From JBLHUT01 sp047629975 (GTDB lineage: Bacteria; Pseudomonadota; Alphaproteobacteria; Rhodobacterales; Rhodobacteraceae): DNA of 31,134 nucleotides. Shown piece after piece: positions 7,671 through 14,847 of the stretch. Within the stretch, counting starts at the first letter, position 1; every line of letters begins with the position of its first letter. The stretch spans positions 1 through 31,134 of the forward strand of contig JBLHUT010000010.1 in the NCBI GenBank assembly GCA_047629975.1, given 5' to 3'. The notes under the pieces were generated by a model. The model made no database searches and had not been told where the DNA came from. It worked only from the letters and a program-made list of their open reading frames with translations. The translations under genes and the position numbers were made by a program.

Positions 7671-8666
7671 ATGACACAGCGGGTTCTGATAATTGGCGGC
7701 GGCGGAATGGTCGGGCAAAAGCTTGCCAGTGCTTTGAAAGTTCAGGGCATAAATGGTGATCGTGATGTCGAGATCACTCTGTTCGATATGGGTTTTGCTC
7801 AGGGCGGGGTGCAGGTGCACGAGAGCATCACCGGTGATTTGTCGGCGCCGGAACAGGCACGTTTGCTTGCGGCGCGCAGACCCGACATCATCTTTCACCT
7901 GGCCGCGATCGTATCGGGAGAGGCGGAAACGAATTTCGATCTTGGATGGTCCGTGAACATGATGGCCGTTTGGCACTTGCTGGAGGCGCTGCGCGCCGAG
8001 CACTTGTCCACCACAGGGCGCTACGTGCCGCGACTGGTGTTCACGTCTTCGATTGCCGTGTTCGGGGGGCCGTATCCGGACAGGATCGGGGATGATTTTC
8101 TAACCGCGCCGCAAACATCTTACGGTGCTCAGAAAGCCATTGGCGAATTGATGGTAAACGACTTCAGTCGCAAGGGATACATCGATGGAATGTCGATCCG
8201 GCTGCCGACAATCTGCGTGCGTCCCGGAAAAGCAAACAAGGCCGCCAGTTCATTCTTCTCGGGTATTATCCGGGAGCCGCTCAATGGACTCGAGGCGATT
8301 TTACCTGTGCCGGATAGCGTGCGCCATTGGCACGCAAGTCCAAGAGCTGCGGCCCAGTTTCTGATACATTCCGCAGAGCTTGATACGGGATTGCTTCTGG
8401 GACGCCGGTCATTAAGCCTTCCCGGGGTGTCGTGTACGGTAGCCGAACAGATCGAGGCGCTTCGTGATCTGGCAGGAAACGATGTCGTGCGGCTTATCCG
8501 GTCACAACCCGATCCAGCGGTGGCAAAGATTGTGAGCGCATGGCCACAAGACTTTGATCCGCAACGCGCCACGGCCCTTGGCTATAAAGCCGAAAGTGAT
8601 TTTAAGGAAATCATCAAAATCTACATGGAGGACGATTTGCCAACGGCGCAGGCTTCACGCGCTTAG
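7671..8666 (+). CDS. denD: NAD-dependent epimerase/dehydratase-family oxidoreductase of the D-erythronate dehydrogenase (DenD) type
   Basis: A 331-residue extended SDR with the Rossmann motif IIGGGGMVGQKL at the N terminus and the catalytic YGAQK (after TSSIAVFGG). The stretches AAIVSGEAETNFDLGWSVN and RLPTICVRPGKANKAASSFF are those of the DenD group, which oxidises D-erythronate at C2 in four-carbon acid-sugar catabolism. The gene symbol is by family resemblance only. The start at 7671 has AAGGGAG 8 nt upstream; the frame continues upstream without plausible family sequence. It is divergent from the SDR-dehydratase pair across 167 bp that carry the GntR-type palindrome, so the three genes may form one regulated acid-sugar module. 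It converges with the che operon, with a 20-bp gap. Confidence 0.8.
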   Translation: MTQRVLIIGGGGMVGQKLASALKVQGINGDRDVEITLFDMGFAQGGVQVHESITGDLSAPEQARLLAARRPDIIFHLAAIVSGEAETNFDLGWSVNMMAVWHLLEALRAEHLSTTGRYVPRLVFTSSIAVFGGPYPDRIGDDFLTAPQTSYGAQKAIGELMVNDFSRKGYIDGMSIRLPTICVRPGKANKAASSFFSGIIREPLNGLEAILPVPDSVRHWHASPRAAAQFLIHSAELDTGLLLGRRSLSLPGVSCTVAEQIEALRDLAGNDVVRLIRSQPDPAVAKIVSAWPQDFDPQRATALGYKAESDFKEIIKIYMEDDLPTAQASRA

Positions 8667-8686
8667 ACCAGGATTGACCCGGGTTT

Positions 8687-9103
8687 CTAAAGCCATGTCA
8701 CGGCGGCCTCATGTTCGCCGCTGCCCGTTTCGCCTTCGAAGCCGGCAACCTCGGTCTTGTCTGGGTCGGCTTCGAAAAGGCGCCGGGTCCGGGCGAGTTT
8801 TGCTTGTGAAATCAACGGTCCGGCATCAACGGTATCGTCATGTGACAGATGTGCGAGAACGGCTGTCAGCAGCGTTGCAATATCTGCCTGTCTCTGGGTC
8901 AGCTCGTCCATGGACTGAATGTCCGACATCTGTTCGTGTGTCAGCGGGTTGGCGGCAAGCATCGGGACAAGTGAATGCTGGAAGGCCGCAAGATCCTGAC
9001 CGATCACGGTTGCCTCGCAAGCGAGATGCCCCAGAAAATCGGTCAGGCTTATACGGTCCGCCCTGTGCTCGGTTCGATGTGCGCCGCCACGGGCCGCGGC
9101 CAT
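8687..9103 (-). CDS. CheT-like small helical protein with a DxxxQ phosphatase motif, last gene of the che operon
   Basis: This is a 138-residue protein, apparently all helical and without a signal peptide. Residues about 60-78 read SDIQSMDELTQRQADIATL; D66-ELT-Q70 is a DxxxQ motif of the kind used by CheZ, and reported for Sinorhizobium CheT, to dephosphorylate CheY. Its position after cheY2 at the operon end matches cheT. The ATG at 9103 follows the cheY2 TGA by 2 nt, so the genes are coupled; the longer frame (start 9136) overlaps cheY2 and is rejected. The C terminus is acidic and ends AAVTWL, perhaps a docking peptide. Homology to CheT is inferred from position, size and motif, not from an alignment. 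A structural or unrelated role is possible. Confidence 0.72.
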   Translation of the reverse strand: MAAARGGAHRTEHRADRISLTDFLGHLACEATVIGQDLAAFQHSLVPMLAANPLTHEQMSDIQSMDELTQRQADIATLLTAVLAHLSHDDTVDAGPLISQAKLARTRRLFEADPDKTEVAGFEGETGSGEHEAAVTWL

Positions 9104-9105
9104 AA

Positions 9106-9492
9106 TCACAGGCGCCCCACCACGGCTTCGATACAAGCGCGCAAGTCTTTTGGATCGAAAGGTTTTTTCATGAAGTTGTTCATCCCCAGTTTCTTTCCAC
9201 CTTCGATAATCTGCTTTTCGGCCTTTCCGGTAATCAGAATAAAACCGATTTTTTTCAGGGTCGGCGAGGACCGCAAAGCGTGTAAAAGATGAAGCCCGTC
9301 CATTCCGGGCATGTTGTAGTCGGAAACAACAAGATGCGCGGGTTTCTGGTTAAGGGCTGCGAGTGCGGCTTGGCCGTCGGCAGCGTCGCGGACGTTTCGG
9401 ATGCCGAACGAGTCAAGTGCCTGAAGGATCAGACCGCGGCTCGTTGACATATCATCGACCACCATGACGTGCAATTGATCTCTAAGCGCCAT
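9106..9492 (-). CDS. CheY-type chemotaxis response regulator (second in operon)
   Basis: A single-domain 128-residue receiver. The acidic pair VVDD is at about 12-14, the phosphoacceptor is in VVSDYNMPGMDG (D58), the switch threonine in ILITGKAEK and the lysine in MKKPFDPKDL. Its position after cheR fits the CheY2 (motor-binding) slot of alphaproteobacterial che operons, but which CheY binds the motor cannot be told from sequence. The start at 9492 is supported by AGGAG 6 nt upstream. It follows cheR with 50 nt between and overlaps no gene; the CheT-like gene starts 2 nt after its stop. In S. meliloti cheB lies between cheR and this cheY; here it is missing. Confidence 0.93.
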   Translation of the reverse strand: MALRDQLHVMVVDDMSTSRGLILQALDSFGIRNVRDAADGQAALAALNQKPAHLVVSDYNMPGMDGLHLLHALRSSPTLKKIGFILITGKAEKQIIEGGKKLGMNNFMKKPFDPKDLRACIEAVVGRL

Positions 9493-9542
9493 TGTCTACT
9501 CCTGAGCCAGTATTTTTGTTTCTTTTGAATGTGTTTTGATCA

Positions 9543-10439
9543 TCACGACGTCGCCGTGAGACGGTAGGTGGTGTGGCCGATGGCCTCGAAGGCGGTGTTT
9601 GCCTCGGGCTCGATACGCTCGGAATGCCCGACAAAAAGAGTGGCTCCGGGAAGGCACACATGTTCAAATTTCGGCCAAAGTGCATTTTGGGTCTCCTGCG
9701 CAAAATAGATCACGACGTTCCGGCAGAAAATCACATCGAATTTCCCGCTGAATGGCCAGGGCCGCATCAAGTTTAGTTCCCGAAACGTGATCATCTCGCG
9801 AAGCCGCTGATTGACAGAATACACCTTGCTGGGAAACAATTTGCTGGCCTTGGTCTCGACGGGTGTAAAATAGGTTTGCCGCCAATCGACAGGCAACGGT
9901 TTGAGCATCGTTTCGTCATAATGTCCTTGTCGTGCACGGGTGAGCACCTCGGGGTCTATGTCGGTTGCGAGTATTTTAACGTCATGGTTTTTTGCATCTG
10001 GCCAAGCCGTGAGAAGGGTCATCGCCATGGAGTATGCCTCTTGTCCGCTGGAGCATCCAGCTGACCACAAACGAATGCGCGCGCCCTTTCGCCCGCGTTC
10101 GATGAGGTCGGGCAAAATATCTTCCTTTAGCACCTTGAAATGATAGTCCTCGCGCAGAAAACTGGTCACATTTGTTGTTAGTATCGAGATCAGGGTCCGA
10201 CGCTCTTCGTGGGCGTCCTGACTTTTAAGGATGTCGATATATGACTTGAAATCCGGAAGCCTCAAAACTTTCAGGCGTTTGCTCAGGCGTGCGAAAACCA
10301 TGGTTGCTTTCTCTTTCGGGATCATCAGGCCGGCCTCGTTGTGAGCCAGGTTCGAGATGAAGGAAAACTCCTCATCGCTAAAGCGAACAGCGTCGGATTT
10401 CGGCATCGTGGACGCTTGAGCCGACGGTGGAGGCGTCAT
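9543..10439 (-). CDS. cheR: Chemotaxis protein methyltransferase CheR
   Basis: CheR uses S-adenosylmethionine to methylate glutamates of chemoreceptors, the adaptation arm opposite CheB. The 298-residue protein has the helical N-terminal domain (about 20-90, ending ISILTTNVTSFLRE) and a SAM-binding domain with RLWSAGCSSGQEAYSMAM, LATDIDPEVLTRA and VIFCRNVVIYF. No C-terminal TPR or pentapeptide-binding extension is evident. The ATG at 10439 overlaps the cheW stop (ATGA), so the two are translationally coupled. Its usual partner cheB is not in this operon or elsewhere in the window. Confidence 0.96.
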   Translation of the reverse strand: MTPPPSAQASTMPKSDAVRFSDEEFSFISNLAHNEAGLMIPKEKATMVFARLSKRLKVLRLPDFKSYIDILKSQDAHEERRTLISILTTNVTSFLREDYHFKVLKEDILPDLIERGRKGARIRLWSAGCSSGQEAYSMAMTLLTAWPDAKNHDVKILATDIDPEVLTRARQGHYDETMLKPLPVDWRQTYFTPVETKASKLFPSKVYSVNQRLREMITFRELNLMRPWPFSGKFDVIFCRNVVIYFAQETQNALWPKFEHVCLPGATLFVGHSERIEPEANTAFEAIGHTTYRLTATS

Positions 10440-10906
10440 GCTGCATCGGCCTCCATTGCGGGGTGAACAGAGTCGAGATCGAGAACACGCAGCATCCGGC
10501 CCTCGACAACCGTGAGAGCACGAATGTAGCTTTGACCTCTTTCCGAGGACATATCGGGGGGGGGCTGCAATTCACTTTGCGGGATGGACAAGATGTCCGA
10601 CACTGCATCCACAACCAGCCCGACCGTCTGGCCGTTGACCTGAACAACGATGATCACGTTGCGTTCGGTCGCGGCAAGCACCTCCAACCCCAGCCTTTTT
10701 GCCAGATCGATAATCGGCAGGACCGTCCCGCGCAGATTGATGACGCCGCAAACATGTGCCGCGGCATGCGGAAGCGGTGTTGCTCGCGACCAGCCCCGGA
10801 TCTCGCGCACCGACATGATGTCGACCGAGTATTCCTGTTCTGCGACCCGAAACGAGAGCAATTCTAGGTCTTGTGCATTGGTTGCAGAGGTTTTGCTGTC
10901 TGTCAT
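10436..10906 (-). CDS. cheW: Chemotaxis coupling protein CheW
   Basis: CheW is the SH3-like adaptor that joins receptors to the kinase CheA. In this 156-residue protein the CheW domain spans roughly residues 12-150: LLSFRVAEQEYSVDIMSVREIRGW, TPLPHAAAHVCGVINLRGTVLPIIDLAKRLG and the GLVVDAVSDIL strand are family marks. A start at 10906 (MTDSKTSATNAQ) lies 4 nt after the cheA stop with a GGATAG upstream. Its stop overlaps the start of cheR. Confidence 0.96.
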   Translation of the reverse strand: MTDSKTSATNAQDLELLSFRVAEQEYSVDIMSVREIRGWSRATPLPHAAAHVCGVINLRGTVLPIIDLAKRLGLEVLAATERNVIIVVQVNGQTVGLVVDAVSDILSIPQSELQPPPDMSSERGQSYIRALTVVEGRMLRVLDLDSVHPAMEADAA

Positions 10907-10910
10907 GGTG

Positions 10911-13073
10911 CTATCCTGCGAATTCCAAGCTGTTTGAGGTTTGCTTATTGCGGCCTATCGCGCTTGCCATCAGATCGACGGGATCCACGATAAGTGCGAT
11001 CTGCCCGTCTCCCAGAATGGTTGCTGCGGCAATTCCGGGGACCCTGCCATAGGCCTCTTGCAGGCCTTTGATCACAACTTGCCGTTGCTCTTCGATCGCA
11101 TCGACCAGAACGGCGGCGCGCGATCCGTCCTCCTGGGTTATCAAAAGCACGACAGCGCCTTCGAAGGTCGCAGGCGAGGTGCGATATCCCAGTTCGGCCC
11201 CGAGATCGAGGAGTGGCACGAATGTATCGCGGACATGGATCACGTTGCTGTTCGGGCCAAGGGTCCGCACATCGCCTTTTTGAAGGCTGACCGTTTCGAC
11301 AATTGTACCTAGTGGCACCACAAGCGTTTCTCCGGCAACCTTGACGACCATGCCGTCCAGAACCGCCAGCGTCAGCGGAAGGCTGATCGAGAATGTCGTG
11401 CCCTTGCCCATGTGGGATGTGATCGAGATCCGCCCGCCAAGCGCCTGGATGGCCGAACGCACAACATCCATCCCGACGCCGCGTCCCGAAAGGTTTGAAA
11501 TCTCTGTTGCCGTCGAAAACCCCGGCAGGAACAGCAATGCATCGATTTCGCTATCGCTCAATTCTGCTCCGGCGGGAATAAGCCCCTTGCTTTCGGCGAT
11601 GTTCTGGACCTTGGGGCGATTGATGCCCGATCCATCGTCAACAATTTCGATGATGACGCGGCCTGATTTATGGGCGGCAGAAAGTGTCACGGTGCCGTCT
11701 TCGGATTTTCCGCTGGCAAGGCGATCGGCACTGTCTTCAAGGCCATGATCGACCGCATTGCGGATCATATGCGTCAAAGGGTCAGCCAGCCGCTCGATAA
11801 CTGTTTTGTCGACTTCTGTGTTTTCACCGACAGTCACAAAGTTGACCCGCTTGCCAATCGTTGCAGACGATTCCCGTACAATTCTCGACATACGCTGGAA
11901 CAGCGATTTGACGGGTTGGGCGCGGATCATCATGACGCTGTCCTGAATGTCGCGCGTCAATTGCATGAATTCTTCAAGGCCGGATGTGACCTGTGAATTG
12001 GTGTTCAGGCCGGCCTCGGTTACACTTTGCGAGAGCATCGCCTGATTGATCACCAATTCTCCTACCAGATTCACAAGGCGGTCGATCCGATCAAGATCGA
12101 CGCGAACAGTCGGGTTCGCAGTCGGAGCGTTCTTTTCAGTCTTGGGCCGAGCCGAGGTCGCTGGCGCAGCATTCGCGACCGGTGGCTTTGGGATTTCAGA
12201 ACCATCTGTTGTCGTTGCAGCTGGTGGCCCCAATTCGGGCGGCAAAGGCGGCGGCACGAAGTCAGCGTCGTCACCTCCGATGTCGTCCAGAGAGGGAAGG
12301 CCCGGCATTTCTAGTAGCCCCAGGCCCGCATCCTCCTCGCGGCGCTCTATTTTGAGCGTGCAAAGACCATCCACAAAGTCGAAAACATCCAACATGTCCT
12401 GCTCGCTGGCATCTGTCTGGATTTCAATGGTCCAGCTTAGATAGGCGGCAACCGGGTCAAGCGCATCCAGCAATGGCACGTTCTGACTGTGGCATATGAC
12501 TTGTGCGGGTCCCATCTGCACCAGAGAGCGCATAAGGTGCTGAGGCTCGTTGCCGGATTTGAACAACTCGCGCTCCGGAGCGAAAGTAACAGAATAGAAG
12601 GGTGGCTCCTCGTCGGTGCCAAGGTCCATAGACAGCCCCATGGGCTGGAAATCGGCCTCTTCTTCTTCCTCTTCCTCGATCCCGCCGGTCAGGCTTTCGA
12701 GGTCCTTGAGAGTGCCCTCGACCATCGAGTCGTCCAGCAGGTCGCCCTCTTGGGCGGCGCGCATGATGTCGGACAACAGATCAGCCGCCCGAAAGAACAA
12801 CAACATTGCCTCGCGGTCAGCCGCAAGGGTTCCGGCCCGCATGGCATCCATGACCGTTTCGTACCGGTGGGCGAATTTTACCAGCTGGTCCAGCCCGAAG
12901 GCACCCGCCCCCCCCTTGATGGAATGCACGGCCCGGAAACAGATGTTGATGGTTTCGGCATCGGTGTCGCCGCCATCAAGAGCGATCAGCCCGTCTTGAA
13001 GGGATTCGAGCAATTCCTCGCATTCGATAAAGAAGGAGGCGCGGATTTCTGCCATGGGATCAGGTGTGGACAT
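10911..13073 (-). CDS. cheA: Chemotaxis histidine kinase CheA
   Basis: CheA is the receptor-controlled kinase that phosphorylates CheY. In this 720-residue protein the order is: P1 HPt domain with phosphorylated histidine in FRAVHSIKGGAGAFG (H50); an acidic linker containing seven glutamates in a row broken by none but ending EEADF; a P2-like domain (about 175-270, beginning FYSVTFAPERELF); a proline/alanine linker; P3 dimerisation helices (VDLDRIDRLVNLVGELV); the ATPase domain with HMIRNAVDHGLE, EIVDDGSGI and GRGVGMDVV; and a CheW-like P5 domain (VPLGTIVETVSL). All kinase motifs look intact. The ATG overlaps the cheY1 stop by one base, with GGAGG 6 nt before it. Confidence 0.97.
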   Translation of the reverse strand: MSTPDPMAEIRASFFIECEELLESLQDGLIALDGGDTDAETINICFRAVHSIKGGAGAFGLDQLVKFAHRYETVMDAMRAGTLAADREAMLLFFRAADLLSDIMRAAQEGDLLDDSMVEGTLKDLESLTGGIEEEEEEEADFQPMGLSMDLGTDEEPPFYSVTFAPERELFKSGNEPQHLMRSLVQMGPAQVICHSQNVPLLDALDPVAAYLSWTIEIQTDASEQDMLDVFDFVDGLCTLKIERREEDAGLGLLEMPGLPSLDDIGGDDADFVPPPLPPELGPPAATTTDGSEIPKPPVANAAPATSARPKTEKNAPTANPTVRVDLDRIDRLVNLVGELVINQAMLSQSVTEAGLNTNSQVTSGLEEFMQLTRDIQDSVMMIRAQPVKSLFQRMSRIVRESSATIGKRVNFVTVGENTEVDKTVIERLADPLTHMIRNAVDHGLEDSADRLASGKSEDGTVTLSAAHKSGRVIIEIVDDGSGINRPKVQNIAESKGLIPAGAELSDSEIDALLFLPGFSTATEISNLSGRGVGMDVVRSAIQALGGRISITSHMGKGTTFSISLPLTLAVLDGMVVKVAGETLVVPLGTIVETVSLQKGDVRTLGPNSNVIHVRDTFVPLLDLGAELGYRTSPATFEGAVVLLITQEDGSRAAVLVDAIEEQRQVVIKGLQEAYGRVPGIAAATILGDGQIALIVDPVDLMASAIGRNKQTSNSLEFAG

Positions 13074-13453
13074 TATGCGCCTCCGGTTCCGGCAACCATC
13101 TTGAGCGCATTCACAAGTTTGGTCGGATCAAAAGGTTTTACGATCCACCCGGTCGCCCCTGCCGCTCTGGCGCGGGCTTTCATTTCGGGGGCGCTTTCGG
13201 TGGTCAGCACAAGGATCGGCGTTGCCGAATGTGCCTGTTGGGTGCGAACGGCTTCGATAAATCCGAACCCGTCCAGCCGCGGCATGTTGATGTCGGTTAT
13301 AATGGCATCGGGTTTCTCCATGCCTTCCAACACTTCAAGCCCGTGCACGCCGTCTTCGGCGACGGTCGGGGTAAACCCGGCCTGGGTCAAAGCGAGCGTC
13401 AACATATCCCGGATCGTCCGGCTGTCGTCCACAGCGAGAATAGAGAGGCTCAT
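13073..13453 (-). CDS. CheY-type chemotaxis response regulator (first in operon)
   Basis: A 126-residue receiver domain with AVDDSRTIRD (acidic pair about 9-10), phosphoacceptor in IITDINMPRLDGFG (D54), LVLTTESAPE and WIVKPFDPTKL. It lies directly before cheA in the position of CheY1, which in S. meliloti acts as a phosphate sink rather than the motor effector. Assigning that role here is inference. The ATG at 13453 has GGAG 8 nt upstream and follows the STAS gene stop by 3 nt. Its stop overlaps the start of cheA. Confidence 0.94.
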   Translation of the reverse strand: MSLSILAVDDSRTIRDMLTLALTQAGFTPTVAEDGVHGLEVLEGMEKPDAIITDINMPRLDGFGFIEAVRTQQAHSATPILVLTTESAPEMKARARAAGATGWIVKPFDPTKLVNALKMVAGTGGA

Positions 13454-13456
13454 GTG

Positions 13457-13729
13457 TCAGGCTCCGTTTGTCAGATCATCGAGGGAAAGGCCGAACTGGG
13501 CCAAATGTGAGGTGAATGTCTCGGACATATCCACCATAGTCAGGCTTTTGCCGTCGGCTTCCCAGCTTCTGCTGGCCGAGATCAGCACTTGCAGGCAGTT
13601 GGTGCCTAACAGGCTGATATCTTGTCCGTTCAAAGCCAGATCCTTCCCGCGCAAACCGCGCAGGGTATCGGCCAAAGGGGCGGCCGCCGGAAGATCAAGG
13701 CGTGCAGGCAGTGTTACGCTTTGCGTCAT
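13457..13729 (-). CDS. STAS-domain protein heading the che operon
   Basis: This 90-residue protein reads as a single STAS (anti-anti-sigma-like) domain: strand LPARLDLPAAAPLADTLRGL, strand GKDLALNGQDISLLGTNCLQVL, and C-terminal TMVDMSETFTSHLAQFGL. In regulatory STAS proteins the turn before helix alpha2 carries D-S with a phosphorylated serine; here the same place reads G-T-N, so the usual phosphosite is absent. It occupies the position of cheS in S. meliloti, whose product binds CheA; that equivalence is inferred only from position and size. The start at 13729 is chosen for domain fit; a longer frame begins at 13783. Its ATG overlaps the TGA of a 12-codon upstream ORF. Confidence 0.75.
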   Translation of the reverse strand: MTQSVTLPARLDLPAAAPLADTLRGLRGKDLALNGQDISLLGTNCLQVLISASRSWEADGKSLTMVDMSETFTSHLAQFGLSLDDLTNGA

Positions 13730-13764
13730 GGCAAATGCCACTTGCGACAGGCTGACAGCATCAT
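13726..13764 (-). CDS. Twelve-codon upstream ORF coupled to the STAS gene
   Basis: The ORF encodes MMLSACRKWHLP and ends in TGA that overlaps the STAS ATG (ATGA). It has AAAGGA 8 nt before its first ATG, while the STAS start itself has only a weak AAGTGG. This suggests that ribosomes reach the STAS gene by termination-reinitiation on the upstream ORF. The alternative is that the STAS protein starts at 13783 in the longer frame, which would remove the need for coupling. It is a short ORF and could be chance. Confidence 0.3.
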   Translation of the reverse strand: MMLSACRKWHLP

Positions 13765-13843
13765 CTCCGCGTCCTTTCCTCATTCTTGTCGAGGATAGGT
13801 CTACGGCGGGAGGAGTTAATATCCGCTTACGGAAAGAGGGCTT

Positions 13844-14812
13844 TTATGTGGCCATCAAACGCGCAAGGTGGCGCGCGTTGCCGCGCAGCGCGGCATAGTC
13901 GTCCTCGATCACGTCGATCGCGAAGTTCGACATCATGCCGGCAAAGCGGCCTTTGTCGCGGAACGCTTCGGCAAAGCCGAAACCATGCAGATGACGCCCC
14001 AGCGCACAGGCAACCCCGCCGACCAGATACACGCCCCCGAATGGCAGGTGAATCAGGGAAAGGTTGCCACAAACAGTGCCGAATATCCGTGTGAAAATGC
14101 GCATGGCCTCGATGGCGCGGGCCGATGTTCCCGTGGTGGCTTGCGCCATGATCTCCGCAGCCGGCAGTTGCACCGGATCGCCCGCTTCGGTGCCCAGCCA
14201 GTGGTAAACACGTTCAAGACCCCGCCCGGAAAGCACGTCCTCGATGGCGGGAAAGCCGTGGATGTTTTCTACAAATCGACACAATCTCAGATCGGCCTCG
14301 GTTCGAATCGGAAGGTTGGCATGGCCGGATTCCGATGCAGGCACCAGCCGGTGATCTCCAAGATCGAACACAACAGCCGCATTGAAGCCTGTCCCGACAT
14401 TCACAACAAGGCGCGTCGACCCTGCGCGCGCACCAGAACTGTCGACGACCCTGTGCAGCGCTTGGGGTGGCAGATCCGCGACCCCGTGCCCCTGGGCCTG
14501 CAAGTCGTTGATCAAGGCCGCGACCGGCGCATTCGCCCATTTCGCAATCAGCGGTTCTTCGAGGGTCCAGTCGAGGTTGGTCAGGGTGCCGACACCGTTG
14601 TGTACCGGCCCTGCGATGTCGACGCATGCGCCCTGTACCTCGATCGGTCCCTGTTTTGCGGCATAGGCGGCCAACACCTGATCAAGCCCCGAGAACTCAG
14701 TGTTCCGGAACCTCAGGATGCTGGAGGTCACCAGTTCGGCCCCTTGGGCAATCGCCACACGGGTATTGGTGCCGCCAATGTCGACAAGCAAGGCGCGGTG
14801 GAGAGAGGGCAT
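13844..14812 (-). CDS. glk: Glucokinase
   Basis: Glk phosphorylates glucose with ATP to glucose 6-phosphate. The 322-residue length equals E. coli-type glucokinase. The phosphate-binding loop VDIGGTNTRVA is at about 10-20, the catalytic aspartate in ALINDLQAQG (D103), and VNVGTGFNAAVV, PASESGHANLP and GGVYLVGGVA follow in the expected order. The start at 14812 (MPSLHRALL) has AAGGA 8 nt upstream; an in-frame start at 14833 is less likely. It follows the GH1 gene after 35 bp and is the last gene of the lacI-bgl-glk unit, so it handles the glucose released by the two glucosidases encoded here. Confidence 0.95.
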   Translation of the reverse strand: MPSLHRALLVDIGGTNTRVAIAQGAELVTSSILRFRNTEFSGLDQVLAAYAAKQGPIEVQGACVDIAGPVHNGVGTLTNLDWTLEEPLIAKWANAPVAALINDLQAQGHGVADLPPQALHRVVDSSGARAGSTRLVVNVGTGFNAAVVFDLGDHRLVPASESGHANLPIRTEADLRLCRFVENIHGFPAIEDVLSGRGLERVYHWLGTEAGDPVQLPAAEIMAQATTGTSARAIEAMRIFTRIFGTVCGNLSLIHLPFGGVYLVGGVACALGRHLHGFGFAEAFRDKGRFAGMMSNFAIDVIEDDYAALRGNARHLARLMAT

Positions 14813-14847
14813 GGGCGAAATCCTTGAACACAAAGTGGGACCGGGGT

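Noticed and set aside
12489..13898. Plus-strand open frame of 469 codons over cheA and cheY
   Set aside because: It crosses three genes in the opposite strand and shows no family motif.
13844..14812. ROK-family regulator instead of glucokinase
   Set aside because: There is no N-terminal helix-turn-helix and no ROK zinc motif; the length and motifs match Glk.
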